A DNA stretch of 64,000 nucleotides from Microtetraspora niveoalba (GCF_001570405.1 NZ_BBYM01000008.1:1-64000), one strand, 5' to 3'. Shown: positions 33,851 to 42,914, counted from the first letter of the stretch. Notes: a model not told the origin generated them from the letters alone. Made by a program: numbers and translations.

Positions 33851-35300
33851 GAAGACAGACACGAACAAGAACGGATTGCTCCTGTTCGCCGTGCTCGGCG
33901 GCATGTTCCTGGCGATGCTCGACCAGACGATCGTCGGCACCGCGTTGCCCCGGATCACCACGGAGCTGGGCGGCGCCCGGCTCTACACCTGGGTCGTGAC
34001 CGCGTACCTGCTCACGTCCACCGTAACCGTCCCCCTGTACGGCCGGCTTTCCGACGCGTACGGCAGGAAGCCCCTCATGCTGGTCGGCGTGACGATCTTC
34101 CTCGTCGGCTCCGCCCTGAGCGGCGTCGCCCAGGACATGGGCCAGCTCATCGCGTTCCGCGGCCTTCAGGGCCTCGGGGCGGGGGCGCTGCTGCCGCTCT
34201 CCCTCGCGTTGGTCGTCGACCTCTTCCCGCGGGAGCGCAGCGGCCAGGTGCAGGGCGCGCTCGGCGGCGTGATGGCGCTGAGCTACATCGCCGGGCCGTT
34301 CCTCGGCGGGCTGTTCACCGACCACGCGAGCTGGCGCTGGGCGTTCTACGTCAACGTCCCGATCGGGGTCGTGCTGCTCGCGATCATCTGGTTCCGGCTG
34401 CCGCACCGCCCCGGCGACGCCGGCGGGGCGCGGCCCGACTACCTCGGCATCGCGGTCTTCACCGCCGCCATCAGCACGTTGCTCATCGGCCTGACCGAGA
34501 AGGGCGTGGACGGCAACTCCTGGACCAGCGCCCCCGTCCTCGGCCCCATCGCCGCGTCCGCCGTCCTGATCGCCGTGTTCGTGCTGGTGGAGCGGCGGGC
34601 CGCGCAGCCGATCGTGCCGCTGCACCTGTTCGCCAACCGGACGTACACGCTGGTCAACGTCGCCTCCTTCGCCACCGCGTTCTGCATGTACGCCGGGGTG
34701 GTCTTCCTGCCGCGCTACTTCCAGGAGGCCCAGGGGCAGACCGCCACCTCCTCCGGCCTGCGCATCTATCCGCTGATGCTGGCCATGGTCGCGGGCAGCG
34801 CCGTCACCGGCGCGCTCATCTCCCGCAGCGGCCGCTACAAGCCGTGGCTGGTGGTCGCGCCGGTCTTCCTCGTCGCGGGCACCCTGCTCTGCGCGAACCT
34901 GGCCGTCGGCACCTCGACGCCCGCGCTCGTCGGGTGGATGGCCCTCATCGGCCTCGGCATGGGGCCGATGTTGTCCGGGCTCACCGTGGCCATCCACACG
35001 GCCGTGCCTCCTCGGTTCATCGGGACCGCCAGCGCCAACCTGACCTTCTTCCGCCAGATCGGCGGGTCGGTCGCCCTCGCCGTCGCCGGCACCGCGTACG
35101 GCAGCGTGGTGGCCCGCGAGGCGCCGTCGCACGGGCTGCCCGCCGCGCACGCCGCCGCGAGCGCGACCGTCATCCCCTGGCTGGGGGTCGCGGGCGCGGT
35201 CGTCGCCCTCGTCGTGCTCGCCCTGATGCCCGACCGCAGGCTCACCCGCGACGACCTCGCGCGCGAGGGCGAGGAGGCGGTCCTCGCCCAGGCCGGATGA
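33849..35300 (+). CDS. MFS drug exporter (DHA2, 14-TM type) under PadR control
   Basis: A 483-residue exporter with about 14 membrane segments. AMLDQTIVGTALPRI is the DHA2 early motif, GRLSDAYGRKP is motif A, FRGLQGLGAGALLPLSLALV is the antiporter-type helix, and GLRIYPLM and FFRQIGGSVALAV follow later. The substrate is unknown, but PadR partners often export antibiotics or phenolic compounds. The start is GTG 33849, apparently leaderless because it coincides with the expected transcription start. It is divergent from the PadR gene. Confidence 0.9.
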   Translation: MKTDTNKNGLLLFAVLGGMFLAMLDQTIVGTALPRITTELGGARLYTWVVTAYLLTSTVTVPLYGRLSDAYGRKPLMLVGVTIFLVGSALSGVAQDMGQLIAFRGLQGLGAGALLPLSLALVVDLFPRERSGQVQGALGGVMALSYIAGPFLGGLFTDHASWRWAFYVNVPIGVVLLAIIWFRLPHRPGDAGGARPDYLGIAVFTAAISTLLIGLTEKGVDGNSWTSAPVLGPIAASAVLIAVFVLVERRAAQPIVPLHLFANRTYTLVNVASFATAFCMYAGVVFLPRYFQEAQGQTATSSGLRIYPLMLAMVAGSAVTGALISRSGRYKPWLVVAPVFLVAGTLLCANLAVGTSTPALVGWMALIGLGMGPMLSGLTVAIHTAVPPRFIGTASANLTFFRQIGGSVALAVAGTAYGSVVAREAPSHGLPAAHAAASATVIPWLGVAGAVVALVVLALMPDRRLTRDDLAREGEEAVLAQAG

Positions 35301-35390
35301 GCGGCGACCTGCGGCCGGGACGGCGTGTCGGGGAGCGGCGCCTCGGCGCGACCCCCTTGAATTGATCTCCAACGTTTCGGGGGAGCACGC

Positions 35391-36620
35391 ATGGGTCGTC
35401 GGGTCGTCATGGTCGTCGCGGGTCTCGCCTGCCTGGTCGCCGCCGGAGCGCCGTCCGCCGCGCTCGCGTCGGACACGTACGGCGGAGCCGATCTCGGAGT
35501 CGAGATCTCCGCGTCGCCGGCGGTCGCCCAGCCCGGCCAGCCGGTGGTCTACGACGTGCGCGTCCACAACAACGGGCCGGGGGACGCGGTGCTCCCCGTG
35601 CTCACCATCCGGCTCCCGAGAGACGTGAAGATCATCAACGTCAACGTGGCCGAATGCGGTCCAGGGCGGGGCGCGAACGAGATCGTCTGCCGGTCGCCCG
35701 GCGACGTGCTCGCGTCCGGCACCGGCCAGGTCACCGTCACCGGCCTGGTGCGGCCCGCCGCCCGCGGCCCGCTCCGCGCCCAGGTGGACCTGACCTCCGA
35801 GATCGCCGACCCGCACCAGGAGGACAACACCGCCGAGGCGGTCACCCCGGTCGCCGCCGGGGCCGACCTCGCGGTCCGCCTCGCTCCCGGAGCTCGTACG
35901 GCCGTGCCGGGCAGGCGGATCGCCCTGAAGGCGACCGTGCGCAACCGGGGGCCCGAGGTGGTGCGGGACGCCTACGTGTTCCTGGAGCCGGCCCAGGCCC
36001 GTTTCCTGTCGGCGGCGGGCGCGCGCTGCCAGGGGGCGGCGGGTTTCGTCGGATGCGCGCTCAGGCCGATCAGGGCGGGGGCCAAGAGCCTGGTCGAGCT
36101 GATGTTCCAGGTGCCACGCCGGGCCGCCCGCGCGGTCGGCGCCCGGGCCACGGTCTACTCGGGCGCGGTGGGCGACCGGCGGCCGGACAACAACGCGGCG
36201 TTCACCCGGATCACCATGGCGTCCCCCGGGCTCCATCCGACGGCGCACGCGATCCCACACCCGATTCCGTACGGGACGACGGGCGGGGTGGCGCGCGGGA
36301 CGACGGGCGGGACGACGGGCGGGGTGGCGCGCGGGACGACGGGCGGGACGACGGGCGGGACGACGGGCGGGACGACGGGCGGGGTGGCGCGCGGGACGGA
36401 GCCGGGCGGCCGCCCGCCGGGTCTCGCGGCGCCCGCCGGCTCAGTGGGCGGAGCAGAACGGGTCGGCGGTCCTGGCCATGCGCTCGGGGGTGACACCCGA
36501 CGGGGGACCGCCGGTGGCGAACACCACGCCGGCGGCCGCCGCCATGCTGCCGAGCAGGACCAGGGCCACCAGCGCGGCCCGGATGACCAGCGGAGAAAGC
36601 CCGTCCACTCTCACATATGA
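35391..36620 (+). CDS. Secreted DUF11-like (Ig-fold repeat) protein with doubtful C-terminus
   Basis: The frame encodes 409 residues. A signal peptide ends near residue 26 (ALA-SDT). Two DUF11/CARDB-like beta-sandwich repeats follow: about 30-150 (ADLGVEISASPAVAQPGQPV) and about 160-280 (ADLAVRLAPGARTAVPGRRI, ending DNNAAFTRIT). From about residue 297 the frame is a repeat of GTTGG/GVARG encoded by 12-bp units, then an H/G/R-rich end that reads like antisense shadow and overlaps a better ORF on the other strand. The real gene probably ended near 36240-36290 or was shifted by the repeats. It may be a surface structural protein. Confidence 0.65.
   Translation: MGRRVVMVVAGLACLVAAGAPSAALASDTYGGADLGVEISASPAVAQPGQPVVYDVRVHNNGPGDAVLPVLTIRLPRDVKIINVNVAECGPGRGANEIVCRSPGDVLASGTGQVTVTGLVRPAARGPLRAQVDLTSEIADPHQEDNTAEAVTPVAAGADLAVRLAPGARTAVPGRRIALKATVRNRGPEVVRDAYVFLEPAQARFLSAAGARCQGAAGFVGCALRPIRAGAKSLVELMFQVPRRAARAVGARATVYSGAVGDRRPDNNAAFTRITMASPGLHPTAHAIPHPIPYGTTGGVARGTTGGTTGGVARGTTGGTTGGTTGGTTGGVARGTEPGGRPPGLAAPAGSVGGAERVGGPGHALGGDTRRGTAGGEHHAGGRRHAAEQDQGHQRGPDDQRRKPVHSHI
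36273..36396 (+). repeat. 12-bp tandem repeats (GGGACGACGGGC)
   Basis: About seven copies of GGGACGACGGGC alternate with GGGGTGGCGCGC spacers. They lie in the 3' part of the DUF11-like frame and encode GTTG and GVAR blocks. Expansion here probably created the read-through tail. Confidence 0.85.
36441..36614 (-). CDS. Small single-pass membrane protein (57 aa)
   Basis: The minus strand encodes 57 residues: a short basic start (MRVDGLSP), one hydrophobic helix (LVIRAALVALVLLGSM and onward, about 9-35), then a polar tail ending ADPFCSAH. It starts at GTG 36614, 41 bp after the galE stop on the same strand, so it may be co-transcribed with galE. It overlaps the doubtful end of the DUF11-like frame on the other strand. 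The composition is more protein-like than the overlapping frame. The function is unknown. Confidence 0.55.
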   Translation of the reverse strand: MRVDGLSPLVIRAALVALVLLGSMAAAAGVVFATGGPPSGVTPERMARTADPFCSAH

Positions 36621-36654
36621 GATCCCACCACATTTCCCCCCGCGAATCTGGGTT

Positions 36655-37602
36655 TTACGCCTGGAGAGCGGTCCAGGCGTCGCGCACGATCGAGTGCAGC
36701 GTCGTGTGGTCGGGCTCCCAGCCGAGCTCGCGCCGGATCTTCTCCGACGACGCGACCAGGACGGCCGGGTCTCCCGGCCGCCGCGGGCCGAACACGGCGG
36801 GGATCTCGTGCCCGGTGACCTCGCGGCACACGTCGATGACCTCGCGCACCGAGAAACCGGTGCCGTTGCCGAGGTTGTAGACGGCGTGCGCGGCGGGAGC
36901 GCAGGCGTCCAGGGCGAGCAGGTGCGCGCGGGCCAGGTCGGCGACGTGGACGTAGTCGCGGACGCAGGTGCCGTCCGCCGTGGGGTAGTCCTCGCCGAAC
37001 ACGCTCACCGACTCCCGCTCGCCGAGCGCCACCTTCAGGACGTTCGGGATCAGGTGGGTCTCGACCGCGTGGCGCTCGCGGAACCGCCCGTACGCGCCGG
37101 CGACGTTGAAGTAGCGCAGGCTCACCGCGGCCAGGCCGTACAGGCCGGCGTAGGCGGTCAGCGCGGTGTCCACGGCGAGCTTGGACGCGCCGTAGGGGTT
37201 GGTCGGCCGGGTCGGCGCGGTCTCCGGGATCGGCGTGCTCTCCGGCTCGCCGTACGTCGCCGCGGTCGAGGAGAAGACGATGCGGCCGACGCCCGTCCGC
37301 CGCATCGCGTCGAGGAGCGCGAGGGTGCCGCCGAGGTTGTGCGACCAGTACAGCTCCGGCCGCTCGACGGACTCGCCGACGAGGGACTTGGCGGCGAAGT
37401 GCAGCACGCCGTCGAACCCCTCGGCGAGCACGTCCGCGGCCTCGGTGATCGATCCCTTGACGAACCGCGCGCCGTCGGGCACGGCGTCGGCGTGGCCGGT
37501 CGAGAGGTCGTCGAGCACGGTGACGTCGTGTCCCGCCTCGACGAGCTGCGCCGCAACGACGCTGCCGACGTATCCCGCGCCACCCGTGACCATCAGCCGC
37601 AC
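36655..37602 (-). CDS. galE: UDP-glucose 4-epimerase
   Basis: A 315-residue short-chain dehydrogenase-type epimerase. The N-terminal TGGAGYVGS is the NAD-binding GxxGxxG, the catalytic pair is in [11 protein letters not shown] (Tyr and Lys) with the serine/threonine of FSSTAATYG, and [19 protein letters not shown] and [11 protein letters not shown] are standard epimerase motifs. It interconverts UDP-glucose and UDP-galactose for cell-wall or exopolysaccharide sugars. The start is GTG 37602. It is divergent from the CorC-like gene; a small membrane ORF follows it. Confidence 0.95.
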   Translation of the reverse strand: MRLMVTGGAGYVGSVVAAQLVEAGHDVTVLDDLSTGHADAVPDGARFVKGSITEAADVLAEGFDGVLHFAAKSLVGESVERPELYWSHNLGGTLALLDAMRRTGVGRIVFSSTAATYGEPESTPIPETAPTRPTNPYGASKLAVDTALTAYAGLYGLAAVSLRYFNVAGAYGRFRERHAVETHLIPNVLKVALGERESVSVFGEDYPTADGTCVRDYVHVADLARAHLLALDACAPAAHAVYNLGNGTGFSVREVIDVCREVTGHEIPAVFGPRRPGDPAVLVASSEKIRRELGWEPDHTTLHSIVRDAWTALQA

Positions 37603-37795
37603 TGTTCGCTCCTGATTGATTTTGTTGGATTATGTACGTCATTTCCCAGCTTACGCCGTCGAGATTAGACGCGGGCGGAATGCCAGGCAGTAGGCTGAAC
37701 CGATCAGCACCGTGCGAACGGATCGAAGGCGTGAGCGAGAGTAGCGATCGGGCCGACGAGCACGGGTGCCGTGCTCGTGCCCACGAGGGGCGGCC

Positions 37796-39100
37796 GTGAG
37801 CGTCGCGGTGAGCATCCCTCTCGTCCTGATGTTCATCCTGATCTGCGGCTTCTTCGCGGCGGCGGAGATGGCGATGGTCTCCCTGCGCGACAGCCAGATA
37901 CGCAGGCTGAGCCAGCAGGGGCGCAGGGGCGCCCGCGTGCAGAAGCTCGCTCGCGACCCGAACCGCTTCCTGTCCTCCGTCCAGGTCGGCGTGACCGTCG
38001 CCACCGTGCTGTCCGCCGCGCTCGGCGCCGACACGCTCGCCGAGCGGCTCGAACCCGTCATGGAGGGCTGGGGGCTGTCCGCGGGGGTCGCCGCGCCGCT
38101 CGCGTTCGCCCTGGTCACCCTGGCCATCTCGTACGTCACGCTAGTGTTCGGCGAGCTCGCGCCCAAACGTTTCGCCCGGCAACGCGCCGAGGGGATGTCG
38201 CTCATGGTCGCGCCGCTGCTCGACCTGATCGCGACCCTGTCCCGGCCGGTGATCTGGCTGCTGTCCGTCTCGACCAACGGCGTCGTCCGCCTGCTCGGCG
38301 GCAACCCCTCCGCCGACCGGGCCGCGATGACCACCGAGGAGCTGCGCGACATCATCGTGGGCCACAAGGAGCTCACGCAGGACGAGCGCAACGTGATCGC
38401 CGATGTGTTCACGGCGGGCAAGCGGCAGCTCAGGGAGGTCCTGCTGCCGCGCACAGAGGTGGAGTTCATGGCGGCGGACACGCCGCTGGCCGAGGCGGCG
38501 GTGCTCGCGGCGACCATGCCGCACTCCCGCTTTCCCGTCTATCGCGATTCGTATGACGACATCGTCGGATTCGTCCATGTACGCGACCTGCTCGACCCCG
38601 TCCTGACGGGGCGCATCGAGCCCATCAGCGAGCTGGTGCCGATCAGGCCGGTCAAGCTCGTGCCGGCCAGCAAGCGTGTGCTGCCGACACTCGCCGAGAT
38701 GCGGGACGAGGGCCACCACCTGGCGATCGTCGTCGACGAGTACGGCGGCACCCGGGGCATCGTCACCCTGGAGGACCTGGTCGAGGAGCTCGTCGGCGAC
38801 ATCCGCGACGAGTACGACGCGGCCGGCGGGTCGGTCCGCGTCGTCGCCGGGGTCATCGAGGTGGACGGCCTGGTGAACCTGAACGACTTCGCCTCCGAGA
38901 CCGGCATCCGCCTCCCGGGCGGCCCGTACGAGACCCTCGGCGGCTTCGTCATGGCCGCGCTCGGGCACCTGCCCCAGGTCGGGGAGACGGCGGAGGCGCC
39001 GGGGGCACGGCTGACCGTCACCGAGATGGACGGGCGCCGGGTCGCGCGCGTCCGTGTGCAGCGCGCGCCCGCCGCCCCCGAGGCGCCCGAGACGCCCTGA
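37796..39100 (+). CDS. CNNM/CorC-family (HlyC/CorC) membrane protein with CBS domains
   Basis: A 434-residue protein: CNNM transmembrane domain with four hydrophobic segments (about 5-190: FFAAAEMAMVSLRDSQIRRL, VFGELAPKRFARQ), a CBS pair (about 205-330: LLPRTEVEFM, SRFPVYRDSYDDIVGFVHVRDLL, HLAIVVDEYGGTRGIVTLEDLVEELVG) and a C-terminal CorC-HlyC domain (about 345-425). The family is linked to magnesium or cobalt efflux and membrane ion homeostasis. I choose GTG 37796 with GAGGGG upstream. The stop codon lies at the edge of a 15-bp repeat array. Confidence 0.9.
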   Translation: MSVAVSIPLVLMFILICGFFAAAEMAMVSLRDSQIRRLSQQGRRGARVQKLARDPNRFLSSVQVGVTVATVLSAALGADTLAERLEPVMEGWGLSAGVAAPLAFALVTLAISYVTLVFGELAPKRFARQRAEGMSLMVAPLLDLIATLSRPVIWLLSVSTNGVVRLLGGNPSADRAAMTTEELRDIIVGHKELTQDERNVIADVFTAGKRQLREVLLPRTEVEFMAADTPLAEAAVLAATMPHSRFPVYRDSYDDIVGFVHVRDLLDPVLTGRIEPISELVPIRPVKLVPASKRVLPTLAEMRDEGHHLAIVVDEYGGTRGIVTLEDLVEELVGDIRDEYDAAGGSVRVVAGVIEVDGLVNLNDFASETGIRLPGGPYETLGGFVMAALGHLPQVGETAEAPGARLTVTEMDGRRVARVRVQRAPAAPEAPETP

Positions 39101-39106
39101 ACCACG

Positions 39107-39273
39107 AGCCCTGAACCGTCGGGCCCCGAACCGTCGGGCCCTGAACCGTCGGGCCCTGAACCGCCGAGCCCCTGAACCGTCGGGCCCTGAACCGTCGGGC
39201 CCTGAACCGTCGGGCCCTGAACCGCCGAGCCCCTGATCCGTCCAGCCCCGAACCGTCGGGCCCCGAACCGCCG
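39107..39273 (+). repeat. 15-16-bp tandem array (GGGCCCTGAACCGTC)
   Basis: About eleven contiguous units of GGGCCCTGAACCGTC with variants ending CGCC and 16-bp forms starting GAGCCCC. The variants recur in order, giving a higher-order period of about 61 bp. The array begins seven bases after the CorC-like stop, whose CCCTGAACC context resembles one unit. It separates that gene from trpS. Confidence 0.9.
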
Positions 39274-39376
39274 AGCCGGCACGTCCGGCCGCCGCTTCCG
39301 ATGCGCGCGCGAGGGGCCGGCGCGGGCGGGTGCGCGTGTCACGGGCACGGTCGTTCTGCTGACAGAATGAGGTGCT

Positions 39377-40384
39377 ATGGATCGTCCTCGCGTGCTCTCC
39401 GGAATCCAGCCCACCGCTGACTCCTTCCACCTCGGGAACTATCTCGGCGCGGTCCGGCAGTGGGTGGCGATGCAGGAGACCCACGAGGCGTTCTACTGCG
39501 TGGTCGACCTGCACGCGATCACCGTCAACCCGGCCCCTGAGGAGCTGCGCCGCCGCATCCGGATCGCCGCCGCCCAGCTTTTCGCGGTCGGGCTCGACCC
39601 CGACCGCTGCACGGTCTTCGTGCAGAGCCACGTGCGCGAGCACACCGAGCTGGCCTGGATGCTGAGCTGCCAGACCGGCATGGGCGAGGCCGCCCGGATG
39701 ACCCAGTTCAAGGACAAGGCGGCCAAGTACGGCGAGAGCGCGGCCAGCGTCGGCCTGTTCACCTACCCGATCCTGATGGCCGCCGACATCCTGCTCTACC
39801 AGGCCGACCAGGTGCCGGTGGGCGTCGACCAGAAGCAGCACCTGGAGCTCAGCCGCGACCTCGCGCAGCGGTTCAACACCCGCTTCGGGCAGACGTTCAA
39901 GGTGCCCAACCCGTACATCCTGAAGGAGGTCGAGAAGATCACCGACCTCCAGGAGCCGACGGCCAAGATGTCGAAGTCGTCCTCCAGCCCGCAGGGCATC
40001 CTCGACCTGCTGGAGCAGCCGGGCCCGCTGCGCAAGAAGATCATGCGCGCGGTCACCGACACCGGCACCGAGGTTCTCGCCGACGAGGAGAACAAGCCCG
40101 GCGTCACCAACCTGCTGCGCATCCAGTCGGCGCTGAGCGGCACCCCGATCCCCGAGCTGGAGGCGCGGTACGCCGGCCAGGGCTACGGCACGTTCAAGAA
40201 GGACGTGGCCGAGCTGGTCGTCGACTCCTTCGCGCCGATCCGCGAGCGCACCGAGAAGCTGCTGGCCGACGAGGCCGAGCTGGACAAGCTGCTCGCCGCC
40301 GGCGCCGAGCGTGCCCGCGCGGTGGCCCGCGAGACCATGGCCCAGGTGCGCGACCGCATGGGGTTCCTGCCCGCCTCCTCCTGA
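39377..40384 (+). CDS. trpS: Tryptophanyl-tRNA synthetase
   Basis: A 335-residue class I aminoacyl-tRNA synthetase. The HIGH-like motif is FHLGN (17-21) after SGIQPTADS, and the KMSKS motif is present in [20 protein letters not shown] and [22 protein letters not shown] are typical of bacterial TrpS. It charges tRNA-Trp in the cytoplasm. The start is ATG 39377; CAGAAT at 39363-39368 could be the -10, and GAGGTG may serve as a ribosome site. It is 46 bp before a YihY-family gene. Confidence 0.97.
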   Translation: MDRPRVLSGIQPTADSFHLGNYLGAVRQWVAMQETHEAFYCVVDLHAITVNPAPEELRRRIRIAAAQLFAVGLDPDRCTVFVQSHVREHTELAWMLSCQTGMGEAARMTQFKDKAAKYGESAASVGLFTYPILMAADILLYQADQVPVGVDQKQHLELSRDLAQRFNTRFGQTFKVPNPYILKEVEKITDLQEPTAKMSKSSSSPQGILDLLEQPGPLRKKIMRAVTDTGTEVLADEENKPGVTNLLRIQSALSGTPIPELEARYAGQGYGTFKKDVAELVVDSFAPIRERTEKLLADEAELDKLLAAGAERARAVARETMAQVRDRMGFLPASS

Positions 40385-40429
40385 CAGGTCCGGGACGCGG
40401 TCCGGGGTAGTCCTCGGACGGGGGTGGTC

Positions 40430-41365
40430 ATGTTCGGGAGGATCACGCGGCTCGTCGAGAGGGTCAGGGCCCGCGGCCGGCTCCTGCTTGAGCGGGAACG
40501 CGTCAGGTTCCCCTGGGTGGACCATCTCGTCCGCACCGTCCACCGCTACCAGGTGCAGTCGGGGAGCCGGCTGGCGGGAGCGCTCACCTACTTCGCGTTC
40601 CTGTCGTTCTTCCCGCTGATCGCGCTGGCGTTCGCGGTGCTGGGCTTCGTCCTGGCCGCCAGCCCCGACGCGCGGACCGCGCTCACCGACGCGATCAACC
40701 AGCAGCTCCCCGGTCTCGCCGACCGCCTGGAGATCGGCCGCATCGCCGAGGCACGGGCGGGCGCGGGCGTGGTCGGCCTGGTCGGCCTGCTGTACGCGGG
40801 GCTCGGCGCCGTCGACGCCCTGCGCTTCGCGCTCCGCGAGATCTGGATGGGGTGCGAGCCGCCGCTCGACTTCCTGCGGGCCAAGCTCAGGGACCTGGTC
40901 GCGCTGCTCCTCACCGGGGTGACGCTCATCGTGTCCGCGGTGATCGGCGCCTTCGCCGTCGGGGCGACGAGCACGGTCGCGGAGTGGCTCGGCCTGGGCC
41001 GCTCCGGGCCGGTCGGCGCGGCCGTCTGGCTCACCGGCTTCCTCGCCGCCCTCGCCGCCGACCTCCTCCTCTTCCTGATCATGTTCGTCTGGCTGGCGCG
41101 GGCGCGGCAGCCGTTCCGGGTCGTGCTCGGGGGCGCCCTGCTCGGTGCGTTCGTGTTCGGGGTGCTCAAGCAGCTCGCCGCGCTGATCCTGTCCCACACG
41201 CTGCAGAACCCGGTGTACGGCACGTTCGCCGTCGTCGTGGGCCTGCTGGTCTGGATCAACTGGTCGGCCCGCGTCGTCCTCTACGCCGCCGCGTGGACGG
41301 CCACCTCCGGGATGGGGCCGCCGCCCGAGCCGACGCCCGTGCCGTCCACCGCCCTCCCCGCCTGA
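40430..41365 (+). CDS. YihY/BrkB-family membrane protein
   Basis: About 311 residues with six hydrophobic segments and the family signatures GALTYFAFLSFFPLIAL near residue 45 and NPVYGTFAVVVGLLVWINWSARVVLYAAAW near the end. YihY/BrkB proteins have no settled function; earlier annotation as ribonuclease BN is not supported for this family. I choose ATG 40430 with GGGGG upstream; GTG 40424 is an alternative. It is close behind trpS and probably in the same transcript. Confidence 0.85.
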   Translation: MFGRITRLVERVRARGRLLLERERVRFPWVDHLVRTVHRYQVQSGSRLAGALTYFAFLSFFPLIALAFAVLGFVLAASPDARTALTDAINQQLPGLADRLEIGRIAEARAGAGVVGLVGLLYAGLGAVDALRFALREIWMGCEPPLDFLRAKLRDLVALLLTGVTLIVSAVIGAFAVGATSTVAEWLGLGRSGPVGAAVWLTGFLAALAADLLLFLIMFVWLARARQPFRVVLGGALLGAFVFGVLKQLAALILSHTLQNPVYGTFAVVVGLLVWINWSARVVLYAAAWTATSGMGPPPEPTPVPSTALPA

Positions 41366-41451
41366 GCGGATCCCCGAAGGCCAGGGCGAAGAGGGCATCC
41401 CGGCGGAGGTTCCCGCGTGCGGGGTCCCCGCGGCTTCCGTGTGGTGCCCGG

Positions 41452-42609
41452 TCAGGCGCGCTTCGCCCGGCGGCGGCGGATGCCGAACCCGAGCCAGACG
41501 AGGCCGCCCAGCAGGCCGACGCCGGCCGCGATCATCGCGGCGATGGTAACGCTGCCGTCGCCGCCGCCCACGGCCGCGACCGGCGTGCGCGATGCGAGCG
41601 GGGTGGTGCCGTCGGCGAGTGCCGGGCCTCCGGAGCGCGGGTGCGCCTTCCGCTCCGCGGGCTTGTCCGGGACCGGGTCGACCAGGACGCCCACCGGGGT
41701 GGCCCGGCCGCTCGCCGCGAAGCCCCAGTCGAGCATCTTGGCGACGTCGTCCCAGAACGAGCCCTCGTAGTGCATGATCGAGACGATGATCGTGTGGCCG
41801 TTCCTGGAGGCGGCGCCGACGAAGCTGCCGAGGGCCTTCGAGGTCCAGCCGTTCTTCACCCCGATCATGCCGGGATAGCGCCAGAGCAGCTTGTTGTGGT
41901 TGCCGATCTCGTAGTAGCCCTTGGGCGCGGGGAACTTCGCCGTCTTCGTGCTCACGTACTTGCGGAACGCGGGCAGCGCCAGGCCGGCCCTGGCGATCAG
42001 CGCGAGGTCGTAGGCGGAGCTGCGCTGCCCGGGGCGGTCCAGGCCGCTCGGCGTCTTGGCCACCGTGTCGTACGCCTGGAGCCTGCGGGCCTCCTTGTTC
42101 ATGTCGGCGAGGGTGACCGAGAGGCCGCCGTGCGCCTCGGCGAGCGCGTTGGCGGCGTCGTTGCCCGAGACCATCAGCAGCGCGCGCATGAGGTCGTCGA
42201 CCTTGTAGATCGGCTTGGGCACCAGGCCGACGGCGCTGCCCTCCTCGTTGCACGCCTCCTGGCTCGGCTTGACGGTCTTGTCCTTGTCCAGCCTGGGGAT
42301 GAGCGTGACCGCGGTCAGGGTCTTCAGCGTGCTCGCCGGGAGGTAGTGGCCGTGCGGGTCCTTGGCGGCCAGCACCTGGCCGGTCTCCGCGTCGGCGATG
42401 ACGTAGGACGAGGCGGTCGTCTTCGGAGGCGCCTTGATCCCTTCGGGGGCGATCACGCCGTGCCCCGCGAGAAGGTCGCCGCCGATGGCGCCGCTCATGA
42501 CGGGCTCGGCCCGGGCGACGGCGGGGGTGCAGAGCGTGACGCCGGCGAGCGTCGCCGCGGTGGTCGCCGCTGTGAAGGCCGCCCCGAGGGCGCGCAGCCT
42601 GGTCCTCAT
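41452..42609 (-). CDS. D-alanyl-D-alanine carboxypeptidase (PBP5-like)
   Basis: A 385-residue penicillin-binding protein of the S11 type. A signal peptide (cleavage near ARA-EPV, about 34) is followed by the catalytic motifs STLK (93-96), SGN (148-150) and KNG (in GVKNGWTSKA) in place of KTG. A C-terminal membrane segment (about 350-373) with a basic tail RRRRAKRA anchors it. It trims the terminal D-Ala from peptidoglycan stem peptides. The start is ATG 42609. It is divergent from an SCO4848-family gene, the same pairing as in Streptomyces. Confidence 0.92.
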   Translation of the reverse strand: MRTRLRALGAAFTAATTAATLAGVTLCTPAVARAEPVMSGAIGGDLLAGHGVIAPEGIKAPPKTTASSYVIADAETGQVLAAKDPHGHYLPASTLKTLTAVTLIPRLDKDKTVKPSQEACNEEGSAVGLVPKPIYKVDDLMRALLMVSGNDAANALAEAHGGLSVTLADMNKEARRLQAYDTVAKTPSGLDRPGQRSSAYDLALIARAGLALPAFRKYVSTKTAKFPAPKGYYEIGNHNKLLWRYPGMIGVKNGWTSKALGSFVGAASRNGHTIIVSIMHYEGSFWDDVAKMLDWGFAASGRATPVGVLVDPVPDKPAERKAHPRSGGPALADGTTPLASRTPVAAVGGGDGSVTIAAMIAAGVGLLGGLVWLGFGIRRRRAKRA

Positions 42610-42695
42610 AGGGATGTCAGCCTAGCTTCGAGTCTCTACCCATGACGTGACAGATCCCCCGAAGATCACGGGCGTACGCACTCGGTGGCAATGCC

Positions 42696-42708
42696 GATAC
42701 TGAGAGCA
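42696..42708 (+). promoter_or_regulatory. -10 element for the SCO4848-like gene
   Basis: GATACT (42696-42701) is followed by six bases and then ATG at 42708, a leaderless-type spacing. GAGAG just before the ATG could alternatively be a weak ribosome site. Confidence 0.4.
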
Positions 42709-42914
42709 TGACGAGACGTGTATCGGGCTTCCTCCTCGCCCTCGCCGCTTTCATGATCTTTGAATGGATCAACCTGGGGTTCAACCTGGCCGACGGGCAC
42801 CCGACGAGCTTCTACGTCGTGCACGGCATCCTCATCGCGGTCAACATCATCCTGGCCCTCGTGCTCGGTGTGGTCGTCATCCGATCCTGGAAAACCAGCA
42901 ATAGAAGGGGGTAA
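42708..42914 (+). CDS. SCO4848-family small membrane protein
   Basis: A 68-residue protein with two hydrophobic segments: RRVSGFLLALAAFMIFEW (about 3-20) and HGILIAVNIILALVLGVVVI (about 39-58), a linker with HPTSFYVV, and a basic end. The pattern fits the SCO4848 family of actinobacterial membrane proteins, encoded beside a D,D-carboxypeptidase in Streptomyces as here. The function is unknown; the pairing suggests a cell-envelope role. Confidence 0.8.
   Translation: MTRRVSGFLLALAAFMIFEWINLGFNLADGHPTSFYVVHGILIAVNIILALVLGVVVIRSWKTSNRRG

Noticed and set aside
39107-39273. Array resembling a CRISPR
   Set aside because: Units are contiguous 15-16-bp repeats with no unique spacers and no cas genes nearby.
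38141-42253. Very long open frame on the minus strand (about 1370 codons)
   Set aside because: It lies antisense to the CorC-like gene, trpS and yihY and overlaps dac in a wrong frame. Its composition is Arg/Gly/His-rich, as expected of GC-rich shadow frames.
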